Below, piece by piece: positions 19,594 to 28,513 of a DNA stretch of 64,000 nucleotides; the first letter of the stretch is position 1, and each line of letters starts with the position of its first letter. Where the stretch lies: contig NZ_SZQJ01000036.1 in the NCBI RefSeq assembly GCF_013369335.1, positions 310,001-374,000 on the forward strand, given 5' to 3'. Both the position numbers and the translations under genes were made by a program. The notes beneath the pieces were generated by a model. That model was not told where the DNA came from and searched no databases. It worked only from the letters and a program-made list of their open reading frames with translations. The DNA is from Vibrio sp. JPW-9-11-11. Its GTDB lineage: Bacteria > Pseudomonadota > Gammaproteobacteria > Enterobacterales > Vibrionaceae.

Positions 19594-20424
19594 ATGCCAC
19601 ATTTACAAGACACCTCGCCCATTGTTCTTACTATCGCCGGCTCTGATAGTGGCGGAGGCGCTGGGATTCAAGCCGATATTAAAGCCATTTCTGCCACCGG
19701 CGGTTATGCGTGTTCGGTGATCACGGCTATCACGTCACAAAACACTCAAGGAGTCCGAGCGATTCATCCGATACCGCTTGAGCATGTGGCCAGTCAATTA
19801 GCCGCGGTTTTCGAGGATTTGAATGTCGCAGCGGTCAAAGTGGGAATGTTGGCAGATGCCAGCATCATTCAAGTCGTGGCTGAGCAACTTGCTAAATACC
19901 GACCTAAGTTTATTGTGGCTGACCCTGTGATGGTCGCTACCAGTGGCGATCTGCTACTGGAACACCATGCCATTGAATGCCTGAAACAGCAGTTAGTTCC
20001 TCTCGCGGATTTAATCACGCCGAATTTGCCAGAGGCGGCTGCGCTACTTAACGTACCGATACCGAACAGTGAAGAAGAGATGGGCGCATTAGTGGGAATG
20101 CTGCGTGGCTTAGCGGCGAAAGCGGTGTTGTTGAAGGGAGGGCACCTAGAGCAGGATCCCAACAGCAACGATCTGTTAATCACGCCAGAACACTACGAGT
20201 TGGTGCGTGCACGGCGAATCGCTACATCCAATACTCATGGTACCGGGTGTACCTTGTCATCGGCGATTGCTTCGTATGTGGCGCAAGGGCACCGTTTACA
20301 CAAAGCGGTCTGTCTTGCCAAACAGTACCTGACTCAAGCATTGAGTCATGCCGATGAATTGCAAGTCGGTCAAGGCCATGGCCCAGTTGCGCACTTTTTT
20401 CCCGGTCATCACAATGTGCGCTAG
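19594..20424 (+). CDS. thiD: Hydroxymethylpyrimidine/phosphomethylpyrimidine kinase ThiD
   Basis: 276 residues. ThiD phosphorylates HMP and HMP-phosphate to HMP-diphosphate, the pyrimidine half of thiamine. Family motifs are clear: VLTIAGSDSGGGAGIQADIK at the start, VKVGMLADASIIQVVAEQL, VADPVMVATSGDLLL, ITPNLPEAAALLN, and the nucleotide-binding anion hole SNTHGTGCTLSSAIASYVAQ. It stands alone behind a TPP riboswitch rather than within a thiCEFSGH operon, which suggests a role in pyrimidine salvage or that the remaining genes are elsewhere. It is cytosolic. Confidence 0.96.
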   Translation: MPHLQDTSPIVLTIAGSDSGGGAGIQADIKAISATGGYACSVITAITSQNTQGVRAIHPIPLEHVASQLAAVFEDLNVAAVKVGMLADASIIQVVAEQLAKYRPKFIVADPVMVATSGDLLLEHHAIECLKQQLVPLADLITPNLPEAAALLNVPIPNSEEEMGALVGMLRGLAAKAVLLKGGHLEQDPNSNDLLITPEHYELVRARRIATSNTHGTGCTLSSAIASYVAQGHRLHKAVCLAKQYLTQALSHADELQVGQGHGPVAHFFPGHHNVR

Positions 20425-20563
20425 AGGCATTGCGCAGGCCTAGTGCGCAGTAGTAAAAGCAGTGGGAAGCCTAGATTACGGTGCATAAACGATAGAGAAA
20501 GGCTTCCCCTGACTCAACATCTCAGCGATTGAGTGCTAAGATCTTTCTATCAAAACGAAAGAG

Positions 20564-21523
20564 ATGAGTGCAATGCAAGCGCCACAACCACCGGAACATG
20601 AAGCGCAACGAGTCGAGGCGCTGAAACGCCTCAATATTCTAGATACCAAACCCGAAGAACGCTTTGATCGAGTGACACGCTTAGCTCGACGTTTGTTTGA
20701 CGTGCCTGTCGCTGTGGTGAGCCTGGTTGACACCGAACGACAGTGGTTTAAGTCATGCGATGGGTTGGAGCTGAGTGAGACGTCGCGTGAGGTTTCTTTC
20801 TGTGGCCATGCGATTTTGGGCAACGAGCCGCTGGTTGTCGCCGATGCACTTGAGGATGAGCGTTTTCGTGAAAACCCTATGGTGACCGGAGAGGTGGGGA
20901 TTCGATTTTACGCTGGCGTCCCTTTGGTCTATCTCGACGGTCATAAACTGGGCACCTTATGCATTTTTGATACTAAGCCTCGCGATCTTAATCAAGAACA
21001 GCTGCTTGACTTGATTGATTTGGCAAAGATTGCCGAGAATGAGCTGTCAGCCAGCTTAACGGCTACCACCGACTCATTAACCCAGATCTCGAATCGTCGT
21101 GGATTTGAGCTATTGGCACCTAAAGCCATGGAGCACTGTTTGGTGAGTGGGCTATCGGTTTCACTGGCCTTTTTTGATCTTGATAGCTTTAAGCAGATTA
21201 ATGATACATTCGGCCATGCAGTTGGCGATCAAGCTCTAGTCAGTTTCACTCAACTTTTATCACGATCATTTCGAGATTCGGATGTGATTGCCCGCATCGG
21301 GGGCGATGAGTTTGTGGTGTTGATGTCTGGTGCCAGTGACCGAGTCGCCGATGTCGCCATCGGTCGTTTTCGAGCGGCGGTCGAGAGGTTCAATCAAGAT
21401 CTCAATGGCCCGTATCAGCTGCATTTTAGTGTGGGTGTGGCGTCGGCGAAAGAGAAAAGCGAGATGAAGCTTGAGTCACTATTGAAACGGGCAGACAAAA
21501 AGATGTTTGCGTCAAAACGTTAG
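20564..21523 (+). CDS. GAF-GGDEF diguanylate cyclase
   Basis: 319 residues. A GAF domain covers about 20-160 (LARRLFDVPVAVVSLVDTER, VSFCGHAILGNEPLVVADAL, IRFYAGVPLVYLDGHKLGTL). GGDEF covers about 165-318, with active site GGDEF. The inhibitory I-site is intact: RDSD lies five residues before GGDEF. It should therefore make cyclic di-GMP and be product-inhibited, unlike the cyclase at 8262-9740. It is soluble. Start ATG 20564 has AAAGAG upstream, and ATG 20573 is an alternative. It is a single gene. Confidence 0.93.
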   Translation: MSAMQAPQPPEHEAQRVEALKRLNILDTKPEERFDRVTRLARRLFDVPVAVVSLVDTERQWFKSCDGLELSETSREVSFCGHAILGNEPLVVADALEDERFRENPMVTGEVGIRFYAGVPLVYLDGHKLGTLCIFDTKPRDLNQEQLLDLIDLAKIAENELSASLTATTDSLTQISNRRGFELLAPKAMEHCLVSGLSVSLAFFDLDSFKQINDTFGHAVGDQALVSFTQLLSRSFRDSDVIARIGGDEFVVLMSGASDRVADVAIGRFRAAVERFNQDLNGPYQLHFSVGVASAKEKSEMKLESLLKRADKKMFASKR

Positions 21524-21641
21524 CGATGTGAGTGGTGTATCGCGGTCACCTTCCTTAGCAGCAAATTGACATTAAGTTGATAAATCTTGACGAGTACTTC
21601 GGCTAACATGCTGGCTTAGCATAGTGAGGTGTTCGTCTATC

Positions 21642-22394
21642 GTGAAGAATCTATTTCGAAACAAACGTACCGGTTTGCTGCTACTCGCGGCGTTTTTGCT
21701 CTTGGTTATGCTGATGTCGCTGTTGTTCAATCATATCGACTTGATGGGTGAGGTGGGTGACGCGTCAGGGTTGGCTTTCACCTTGATGACTGACTCTGCA
21801 GGCAGTCAAGGCTTTGTCATTAGTTTGGCGCTTCTCATCGCCGTAACGTGGCGTATGGTCGGAACTCGTTTACGCTTGGTCAGCCTAATGGCCCAACTCG
21901 GTTTACTGCTGGTGGTGGGCTTCGCCGCGAAAACCGGTTTGAAACAGATGACAGAAAGCCCACGTCCATACACTGAGTTGTTGACCCAACAGCTCTTGAT
22001 TCCGCAACCGAGCCACTTTTATAAGTTAAATAAACAGCAACAGGCGCAAGTGATTGAGCAAATTTCCACGCGAGTCTCGCTCTGGAGAACCCATCATTGG
22101 CAAGGTGAGACAGACTATTCGTTTCCTTCCGGTCATACGATTTTTGCCTCGATTTGTTTAGCCATTTTTGGCTCATTATTTATCGAGTACAAGCGTTTTG
22201 GTTTAGCGGCTATGTTGGTAGGGTGGGCATTGATGGTGGCCTACAGTCGATTATGGAGCGGTATGCACCGACCCGCGGATCTGATTGGTTCGATAGTGTT
22301 TGTTGGACTGGTCTATTTGGTGGTGCCTAACTGTCAGCGTTTGAGTGAACGTCTGTTCAGTACGTTAGTGTCTTATCAACCTAAAACCAAATGA
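21642..22394 (+). CDS. PAP2-family membrane phosphatase (PgpB-like)
   Basis: About 250 residues with six likely membrane helices. The three PAP2 motifs are present: KTGLKQMTESPRP, PSGH in DYSFPSGHTIFAS, and SRLWSGMHRPADLIGS. The long loop between motifs 1 and 2 (with LLIPQPSHFYKLNK) matches PgpB, which dephosphorylates phosphatidylglycerophosphate and undecaprenyl diphosphate at the periplasmic face. The start is uncertain. GTG 21642 is preferred with GAGGT about eleven bases upstream, but GTG 21624 remains possible and would add six residues. Confidence 0.88.
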   Translation: MKNLFRNKRTGLLLLAAFLLLVMLMSLLFNHIDLMGEVGDASGLAFTLMTDSAGSQGFVISLALLIAVTWRMVGTRLRLVSLMAQLGLLLVVGFAAKTGLKQMTESPRPYTELLTQQLLIPQPSHFYKLNKQQQAQVIEQISTRVSLWRTHHWQGETDYSFPSGHTIFASICLAIFGSLFIEYKRFGLAAMLVGWALMVAYSRLWSGMHRPADLIGSIVFVGLVYLVVPNCQRLSERLFSTLVSYQPKTK

Positions 22395-22416
22395 GGCCTG
22401 AGTCACCTCAGGCTTC
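22393..22416. terminator. Convergent hairpin
   Basis: A stem of about ten bp with one wobble (centre CCTGAG with CTCAGG) lies between the PAP2 gene and the convergent small gene. Confidence 0.55.
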
Positions 22417-22431
22417 AATTTGAACGCGATG

Positions 22432-22722
22432 CTATAGGTCGCACATCAAAACTTCAAACTCTTCTTCTGCTTGATCGATTAAACGATGAACTTCGGCCGC
22501 ATCGTGATCCGATAAGGTGACTTGCCATGGCCGCTTTGAATGACGGCCGATCAATCGAGTGTAGCCTTGCGCTTTTTGAAAGACTAACTCGCTGAACTCG
22601 GCGCTGTGATGTTGTGCGCTTTCGGTAATATCGACATCAATGACGCCGACTGGGTTAATCGCCACATGTGCATGATGGTGGCCAGCATTACCTAACCGAT
22701 AGTCTCTATGTAACAAAATCAT
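22432..22722 (-). CDS. Conserved hypothetical protein, 96 residues
   Basis: No recognised domain. It begins MILLHRDYRLGNAGHHHAHV, with a cluster of His, then a short strand-like part (INPVGVIDVDITES) and an acidic helical end (AAEVHRLIDQAEEEFEVLM). There is no signal peptide or membrane helix. The His cluster could bind metal, but this is a guess. ATG 22722 is used because AAGGGG lies seven bases upstream. ATG 22728 abuts that site. Confidence 0.6.
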   Translation of the reverse strand: MILLHRDYRLGNAGHHHAHVAINPVGVIDVDITESAQHHSAEFSELVFQKAQGYTRLIGRHSKRPWQVTLSDHDAAEVHRLIDQAEEEFEVLMCDL

Positions 22723-22964
22723 CAGCATCCCCCTTGCTTTTCAACTCAGTTAAAACAAGTGTAGGTGAGTCTCTCGTCGTGCTTGGCGAAATCATAACCA
22801 AACTTGATGCAGGTTAATTTTTGTTCGATAAACAACCGGCCCTAGGCAAAGCCGATAATTAATCGACATAGATCGACTTTATCGGCGAAACCGCGATTAA
22901 ACAGGATTGCAAGTGGGCTATACTTCGACTATTTTGGAAATAAGTCATTGAGTAGGAGTGATAA

Positions 22965-23270
22965 ATGGAGTTGGAAGCGGTCGCTAAAGCGTTGAAAGAA
23001 CTAGGGCATCCAACGCGACTGTCGATTTATAAGCGAGTCGTCAAAGCGGGATATCAAGGGGTAGCGGTAGGTCAATTGCAAGAACAACTCGCGATACCGG
23101 GCTCCACTTTATCACACCATATCTCAAATCTGGTCGATGTTGGTTTGATCAGTCAGAGAAGAGAGGGGCGAATCCTCTATTGCGTCACCGATTACCAATG
23201 CCTAAAAGAAGTGATTGATTTCTTGCAACAAGAGTGTTGTGCTGACGAGCGGGGTTCGGCTCACTGCTAG
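22965..23270 (+). CDS. ArsR-family regulator
   Basis: 101 residues. A winged helix fills most of it (VAKALKELGHPTRLSIYKRV, VGQLQEQLAIPGSTLSHHIS, LVDVGLISQRREGRILYCV). The usual ELCVCDL metal site is missing: the recognition region reads VGQLQEQL. A Cys cluster occurs at the C-terminus instead (ECCADERGSAHC), which might sense metal or redox state. It lies 37 bases before a MAPEG gene in the same direction, so the two may be cotranscribed. Confidence 0.88.
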   Translation: MELEAVAKALKELGHPTRLSIYKRVVKAGYQGVAVGQLQEQLAIPGSTLSHHISNLVDVGLISQRREGRILYCVTDYQCLKEVIDFLQQECCADERGSAHC

Positions 23271-23307
23271 GCATAAGTGGCAAGTGGATTAATCAAGGAG
23301 TGAAAGC

Positions 23308-23694
23308 ATGGTAACGGCTCTCTACGCCAGTTTATCGGCGCTATTGTTGTTGTGGCTCGCTATTGAAGTCATTAAGCAACGACGAAAAGCACAAATTAAA
23401 TATGCAGATGGCGGCGTGACTGCGCTGCAAATGGCACGCAGCGCGCACAGTAATGCGGTGGAGTACGTGCCTATTACGCTGATCATGATGGCGTTGGCCG
23501 AATACAACGGCGCACCATTGTGGGTGATTCACATAATGGGTGTGGCCTTTATTCTCGGTCGCCTCGTCCATGCTAAAGCAATTTTGGCCGACCGATTGAA
23601 AGGGCGAATTTCGGGAATGAAGTTGACCTTCGCTGTGATGGTGGGACTCGTTCTGGTTAACCTCTTTTATCTGCCCTACCACAGTTTGTGGTAA
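23308..23694 (+). CDS. MAPEG-family membrane protein
   Basis: 128 residues with four membrane helices. The family pattern is visible in ARSAHSNAVEYVPITLIMMA, where the Asn and Glu are typical, and in LGRLVHAKAIL. MAPEG proteins include microsomal glutathione transferases, and bacterial members such as YecN have no firm function. AAGGAG lies seven bases before the ATG. It follows an ArsR regulator and ends at a strong terminator. Confidence 0.85.
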   Translation: MVTALYASLSALLLLWLAIEVIKQRRKAQIKYADGGVTALQMARSAHSNAVEYVPITLIMMALAEYNGAPLWVIHIMGVAFILGRLVHAKAILADRLKGRISGMKLTFAVMVGLVLVNLFYLPYHSLW

Positions 23695-23700
23695 CCAAGA

Positions 23701-23732
23701 AAAAAGCGATGATTTTACTCATCGCTTTTTTA
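23701..23732. terminator. Bidirectional terminator
   Basis: A 13-bp stem (23701-23713 with 23720-23732) has A6 and T6 ends. It separates the MAPEG gene from the convergent acyltransferase. Confidence 0.92.
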
Positions 23733-23737
23733 TTAAA

Positions 23738-24760
23738 TCAACGAAATAGCCAGGGGTAGAGCGGCGTTTTTTCTAGCCCTTTAATCAAACCAAATGTCAG
23801 CACGGTCGCACCGAATAACATCAACAGATCTTTACTTAAACCAGTCAGTTGCGCGGCGCCTGCGATATTCATCATCACGATGATCATCGGTAAATGAGCG
23901 ACATAAAGCGGCAGTACGTAGCGAGACTGTGCCGTTAGCCATAGGTTATCCCCTAGATCTGGCTTAGCCAGTAGCCACAAGAAGCAGCCCGTTCCCCAAA
24001 GGACCGTACCAAACACAAAGTCGTTGGCGTTAAAGGCTTGATTGTGACCATTGAGAATCCACGCCTCTAAAAAGTGCACGGTGATTCCCACTAGCGCCAT
24101 TATGCCTGCTTGGCGAGCAGTCGCTTGAATGGACTTTTGACGAACAGTAAAGCCGATCGCAAACAATAACGTGCTAAAGAAAGGCCCATTTCGAGTAAAG
24201 AAAGGTGTCCAAAAATCCGTGAGTTCTTGATAGCTTCCTGCCAGTACGCCATAGACATAAAGGGTAATCCCCAACGGGATAAACAAGTCCAACTGTTTTA
24301 GCTTGCTGAGTAGAGCACCGATCGCGGCGGCAATGATCAGAGCAGGGAGGAACCACAAATGAACCAGTCCGCCCTCGAGCAGCGAGTTAAGGGGAGTTTG
24401 AGCGAGGTATCCCCAATACCCCTGACGCTCTGCTAAATAGCCGTGTTCTGCTACCGTCGCTAGGTTAAACGGCATTGCGAGGCTAATTAGGCTCCAGACG
24501 ATAAAAACTCGAATCAATGGAGAGGCGTAGCGTTTCAAGGTTTGAACAGGCTGCTCAACCAGCTTAGGTTGAATTAAGTAGCCTGAGATTAAGAAGAACA
24601 GCGGGACGGCAAACCGTGTGGCTTGGTTGAATAAATAGCCCACCCAGGGGGTGTCTTCGATGTGCCAATAACTGATAAACAGTTGGCAGTGCATGGCGGC
24701 GATCGCCAAAATGGCGATCACACGGCCAAGCTCGATACTTTGAATCTTTTTATTTTGCAT
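23738..24760 (-). CDS. Acyltransferase 3 family protein (WecH/OafA-like)
   Basis: 340 residues with about ten membrane helices. Family features include the N-terminal ELGRVIAILAIAAMHCQLFI, where the His is the likely catalytic residue, RFAVPLFFLISGYLI, and LVHLWFLPALIIAAAIGALL. Such proteins move acetyl or other acyl groups to cell-surface glycans. WecH acetylates enterobacterial common antigen, but the acceptor here is unknown. An upstream TTG (24790) would lengthen it. ATG 24760 is chosen because the core begins there, though its ribosome binding site is weak. It is a single gene. Confidence 0.85.
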   Translation of the reverse strand: MQNKKIQSIELGRVIAILAIAAMHCQLFISYWHIEDTPWVGYLFNQATRFAVPLFFLISGYLIQPKLVEQPVQTLKRYASPLIRVFIVWSLISLAMPFNLATVAEHGYLAERQGYWGYLAQTPLNSLLEGGLVHLWFLPALIIAAAIGALLSKLKQLDLFIPLGITLYVYGVLAGSYQELTDFWTPFFTRNGPFFSTLLFAIGFTVRQKSIQATARQAGIMALVGITVHFLEAWILNGHNQAFNANDFVFGTVLWGTGCFLWLLAKPDLGDNLWLTAQSRYVLPLYVAHLPMIIVMMNIAGAAQLTGLSKDLLMLFGATVLTFGLIKGLEKTPLYPWLFR

Positions 24761-24977
24761 AACGACGGTTGAATGGTCCAAAACCACCAAGCTACAGCAC
24801 TATGGTGTCATTCGGGGTTGATTTTCATCAAGTTTTGGCTCGACGTGTGCCGAGCAGGTGAGATTATGCGAGATGTGTTTAGCCTGTCTCAATCTTGAAT
24901 CGTCGCGTATTGTGTATGACTGTTGGAAAAAAAGGACGAGTGTGCTAAAACTAAACGGTAAACAGTGAGAGTCGATA

Positions 24978-25565
24978 ATGAGCAAAGGCAAAATAACCCG
25001 CGAGAATATACTGAATAAAGCGTTTGAGCTGGCCAGTGAAAATGGCTTAGAAAGCCTCACGATTGGCGAGCTTGCGAAGCAGTGTGGTATGTCTAAAAGC
25101 GGTCTGTTTGCCCATTTTAACTCTAAAGATAACCTGCAAATTGCGGTGTTAGAACACGCCAATCGCGTGTTTACTCAGCGAGTGATCGCCCCAGCTCGCG
25201 AACAAGAGACGCAAACCATCGAAGCCAAGATACATGCGCTACTGGATAACTGGCTTAACTGGAACCACTCATTTCAAGGCAGTTGTATGTTTTTGGATGC
25301 GTGGAAAGAGACGCACTCAGACAGTGCGCCAACCCAACAGGTATTGAAACAAACGATAGCCTCTTGGGTAGAGTACTTGCGAATACAGGTAGCAAAAGGG
25401 GTCGAGCAAGGCGAATTTCGCGCCGACTTAGATCCCAAACAAGCCACGTTCGAGTTGTACGGACTCTATCTCAGTGCGCATTTGTTTTATTCCATCCACG
25501 GTGAACAAGCGAGTTATCAGCACTTTTGGTCGGGCGTAAAGCGTTTACTCGCTGCTTGGAAATAA
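24978..25565 (+). CDS. TetR-family regulator
   Basis: 195 residues. The helix-turn-helix is at about 8-52 (TRENILNKAFELASENGLES, AKQCGMSKSGLFAHFNSKDN). The C-terminal domain (QGSCMFLDAWKETHS, FELYGLYLSAHLFYSIHGEQ) resembles the TetR_C_6/YcdC-like group. The following alpha/beta hydrolase gene lies 105 bases on in the same direction and may be its target. An 11-base match to the TetR operators near 4.7 kb occurs in that gap. Confidence 0.88.
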   Translation: MSKGKITRENILNKAFELASENGLESLTIGELAKQCGMSKSGLFAHFNSKDNLQIAVLEHANRVFTQRVIAPAREQETQTIEAKIHALLDNWLNWNHSFQGSCMFLDAWKETHSDSAPTQQVLKQTIASWVEYLRIQVAKGVEQGEFRADLDPKQATFELYGLYLSAHLFYSIHGEQASYQHFWSGVKRLLAAWK

Positions 25566-25618
25566 TCTTCAGATAAGCTGAGTCAGTGTACTTGGCTTAT
25601 TATTTAATTATAAATAGC

Positions 25619-25629
25619 ACGGTCGTTCA
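25619..25629. promoter_or_regulatory. TetR-like half operator
   Basis: ACGGTCGTTCA is identical to 11 bases of the operator at 4725-4740 on the reverse strand. The dyad is not completed, so it is only a candidate site before the hydrolase gene. Confidence 0.3.
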
Positions 25630-25670
25630 CTTTTTGGTGATGGAAAAGCAGGCCGCAAAAGGAAAACCAC

Positions 25671-26528
25671 ATGAGTGAGAAGATCTACTTTAATACCTCG
25701 CAAAAGTTCAGCGTAAAGAAGAGCTTAGTCAATATGACCACCCGGCTGCACCACATGCTGCTCCCTAAGCATGCGAAAAAAACTGCCCGTAAGTTGTTAC
25801 TTACTCCAGCTCGCACAGCGGCCAAGAACAGTGAGCCACTGGGTCTAGTCAAAGCCGAAGTTCAATCGAAAGAGGGGGTGTTGAAAACCTATCGGCTGGG
25901 TACTGGTCCGGTGTGGCTATTGAGCCATGGTTGGTCGGGCAATGCGAGTCAGTTCTACCCTCTGATGGAACATATAGCCCGTCGTGGCTATACCGCACTG
26001 GCATATGATCATCCAGCTCATGGGCAAAGCGAAGGTGCCTACGGCCATATCCCGGCGTTTGTTCACGGTTTAGAAGCAATGCTTGATAGCGTTGACCAAG
26101 AGGTCGCAGGGTTGGTGGCGCACAGTATGGGTACTGCTTCAGCGCTGGAGTGTCACCACCAAAAATTGGCAAACAAACCTTTGCTGCTGATTGCGCCTGT
26201 GCTCGACTACCTCGATAACTTATTTGGGAGTGTGGCTCGCTCGGGTTATTCGATGCGGTTATTCAATGCTGTTGTGTCTGAAGTAGAGCAGGAGTATCGC
26301 TACCCGATTCAGTCGATTGACCCTTACCATAAACTCAAGTTGCGTACTTCACCGACGATTATCGTTCATGATCAAGCGGATAAGTTCACTAAATATGAGG
26401 TATCGAGTAAAGCTGCTCAAGAGATGGAGCAGGTGGAGCTGGTGACCACGACAGGGCAGGGACACGGGCGTGTGATGAAATGCCAACAAGTGATGGACAG
26501 CTTTGACACCCTCATCGGGGGCTGTTGA
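25671..26528 (+). CDS. Alpha/beta hydrolase
   Basis: 285 residues. The fold is seen in VWLLSHGWSGNASQFYPLME (oxyanion region), ALAYDHPAHGQSEG, and a nucleophile elbow VAHSMGTAS, with Ser as nucleophile and Ala in place of the usual first Gly. The acid is likely the Asp in VHDQADKFTKY and the base the His in GQGHGRVM. There is no signal peptide. The substrate is probably a carboxylic ester but cannot be specified. It follows a TetR regulator in the same direction. Confidence 0.85.
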   Translation: MSEKIYFNTSQKFSVKKSLVNMTTRLHHMLLPKHAKKTARKLLLTPARTAAKNSEPLGLVKAEVQSKEGVLKTYRLGTGPVWLLSHGWSGNASQFYPLMEHIARRGYTALAYDHPAHGQSEGAYGHIPAFVHGLEAMLDSVDQEVAGLVAHSMGTASALECHHQKLANKPLLLIAPVLDYLDNLFGSVARSGYSMRLFNAVVSEVEQEYRYPIQSIDPYHKLKLRTSPTIIVHDQADKFTKYEVSSKAAQEMEQVELVTTTGQGHGRVMKCQQVMDSFDTLIGGC

Positions 26529-26564
26529 TCTTTTAAGCTGATTTTTGCAGCACTTTTTCGCCCA

Positions 26565-26592
26565 GCTCAGGGAGTAAGGTTACTCCCTGAGC
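26565..26592 (+). terminator. Hairpin after the hydrolase gene
   Basis: A perfect 12-bp stem (26565-26576 with 26581-26592) and a 4-base loop. There is no T-run. Confidence 0.5.
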
Positions 26593-26676
26593 GAACGCCA
26601 TGTCCGTGTGTTGCCATTCTCAAATTCAATAAATGGCCTACAATGGATAGCAGTGCTGTATCGGTTGGGTGGCCGC

Positions 26677-26702
26677 TTTCTCACCTTGATTAAGGTGAGA
26701 AA
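26677..26702. repeat. Perfect inverted repeat
   Basis: TTTCTCACCTT, a GATT spacer, then AAGGTGAGAAA. It could be an operator for the transporter gene or a hairpin in its leader. Confidence 0.5.
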
Positions 26703-26841
26703 ATATCCAAAGCATTCATGCTGTTAACAATCACAACCTTGTTGTTGATGTGGTTAACAATTTCGTAATGAACCGTTATTTCCAAGTGAGGTTGTGTGGG
26801 ATCATTTGCAATGCCACAAGGCCCTCATAAGGAAAATAATA

Positions 26842-28230
26842 ATGAATAGAAATGATAGTGTCCCTTTACCGACCAATACCCGAGAATGGTTTTTTAACCG
26901 CAACAGCATGATTGTCCTCGCCGATATCGCCCTGTTTGCGGTGATGTACCTCACTTTACCCTTTGACCCTCAAGTGGTGCTGGGGATCTGTATGCTGACC
27001 TTTATCGCGATTCTCTGGTTAACCGAAGCCCTGCACGTGACCGTTACCGCGATTCTAGTTCCGATCATGGCGGTGTTGTTTGGTGTGTTTAATACCCAAA
27101 CGGCCCTCAATAACTTTGCTAATTCGATTATTTTCTTGTTCCTAGGTGGTTTTGCGCTTGCGGCAGCGATGCATCGTCAAGGTCTAGACAAAGTCATTGC
27201 CGATAAGGTGCTGATCATCGCCAAAGGGAAGATGAGTGTCGCGGTGTTTATGCTGTTTGGTGTAACAGCCGCGCTCTCAATGTGGATAAGCAACACCGCG
27301 ACTACGGCGATGATGCTGCCACTGGTTCTTGGCGTGTTGAGCAAGGTCAACTCAGAGAGCGGCCACAAAACCTATGTGTTTGTGCTGCTTGGGATCGCCT
27401 ACAGTGCCAGCATTGGTGGCATCGCGACTATTGTGGGTAGCCCGCCGAATGCGATTGCGGCCGCTGAAGTTGGCTTAACATTCACCGATTGGATGAGCTT
27501 TGGCGTGCCGACCACCCTAATACTATTGCCTGTCTCCATTGCAGTGCTGTATATAGCGCTAAAACCGAACTTACGTGGTGAGTTTGAGCTTAATTACCAA
27601 CCCGTTAATTGGGACAAAGGCAAAGTCGTGACGTTAGCCATTTTTGCCGCCACGGTCTGCTTATGGATTTTTAGTAAACCCATCAATGCGATGATCGGGG
27701 GCTATGCCAAATTTGACACTCTAGTTGCACTGGCCGCGATTGTGGCGGTCAACTTTGCCCGCGTTGTGCATTGGAAAGACATTGAAAAAACTGCCGATTG
27801 GGGCGTGTTGTTGCTATTTGGTGGCGGTATCTGCTTGAGCAATGTCCTTAAAGCGACTGGAACCAGCGTATTCCTTGCCAATGCACTCAGTGAGATGATC
27901 GCGCATCTCGGCATTGTTTTTATCATCGCGGTGATTGCGGTTTTTGTGGTCTTCTTGACTGAGTTTGCCAGTAATACAGCCAGTGCAGCCTTGCTGATCC
28001 CAGTTTTTGCCAGTGTGGCGGAAGCGTTTGGTATGTCGCCAGTGATCTTATCCGTATTGATCGCGGTTGCCGCTTCTTGCGCTTTTATGCTGCCTGTCGC
28101 CACGCCACCCAACGCGATTGTATTTGGCTCCGGTCATATTAAGCAGAGTGAAATGATGCGCGTTGGTATCCTTCTCAACCTAGCTTGTATTGGGGTGCTG
28201 ACCATGATTGCGTTGAGTTTCTGGACCTAA
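26842..28230 (+). CDS. DASS (SLC13) sodium/dicarboxylate symporter, VcINDY-like
   Basis: 462 residues, the same length as V. cholerae INDY. Two SNT signature motifs that bind sodium and substrate carboxylates are present: [13 protein letters not shown] in the first half and [13 protein letters not shown] in the second. Other conserved pieces are [17 protein letters not shown] and [17 protein letters not shown]. It should import succinate, malate or fumarate with sodium. The first in-frame start at 26794 adds 16 residues unlike the family. ATG 26842 has AAGGA upstream and is used. It is a single gene ending at a terminator. Confidence 0.94.
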   Translation: MNRNDSVPLPTNTREWFFNRNSMIVLADIALFAVMYLTLPFDPQVVLGICMLTFIAILWLTEALHVTVTAILVPIMAVLFGVFNTQTALNNFANSIIFLFLGGFALAAAMHRQGLDKVIADKVLIIAKGKMSVAVFMLFGVTAALSMWISNTATTAMMLPLVLGVLSKVNSESGHKTYVFVLLGIAYSASIGGIATIVGSPPNAIAAAEVGLTFTDWMSFGVPTTLILLPVSIAVLYIALKPNLRGEFELNYQPVNWDKGKVVTLAIFAATVCLWIFSKPINAMIGGYAKFDTLVALAAIVAVNFARVVHWKDIEKTADWGVLLLFGGGICLSNVLKATGTSVFLANALSEMIAHLGIVFIIAVIAVFVVFLTEFASNTASAALLIPVFASVAEAFGMSPVILSVLIAVAASCAFMLPVATPPNAIVFGSGHIKQSEMMRVGILLNLACIGVLTMIALSFWT

Positions 28231-28243
28231 TTCGCATAAAGAC

Positions 28244-28273
28244 AAATCCTCGACTTGCTTCGGGGATTTTTTT
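28244..28273 (+). terminator. Rho-independent terminator
   Basis: A 9-bp stem with one wobble (28244-28252 with 28261-28269) leads into a run of seven T. Confidence 0.82.
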
Positions 28274-28513
28274 ATTCCTTTGCACTGGCCGCTTGGCCAA
28301 CAGCTCTCGTTGCGCGGGTCAGTGGCATGAAGTAAACACAACCAACGATAATAATCATGGGGTTAGCGATTTGATTAAATTTTAGGTAGACCAACGGTTA
28401 TCATCGTAGGCATGACATGTTAGCATAGCCAGCTTTTTGAACGTCCTCACACTTTTTTGTTGACTGTGTGAGGGAAATACACGGCTAAAACAGCCTTAAA
28501 AAGCGAAGTACTT

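Larger units (their letters stand above)
26529..26841. other. Intergenic region with two inverted repeats
   Basis: A 313-base gap. It holds a perfect 12-bp hairpin at 26565-26592 (probable terminator of the hydrolase gene), a perfect 11-bp inverted repeat at 26677-26702, and the promoter of the transporter. I see no gene here. Confidence 0.6.
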
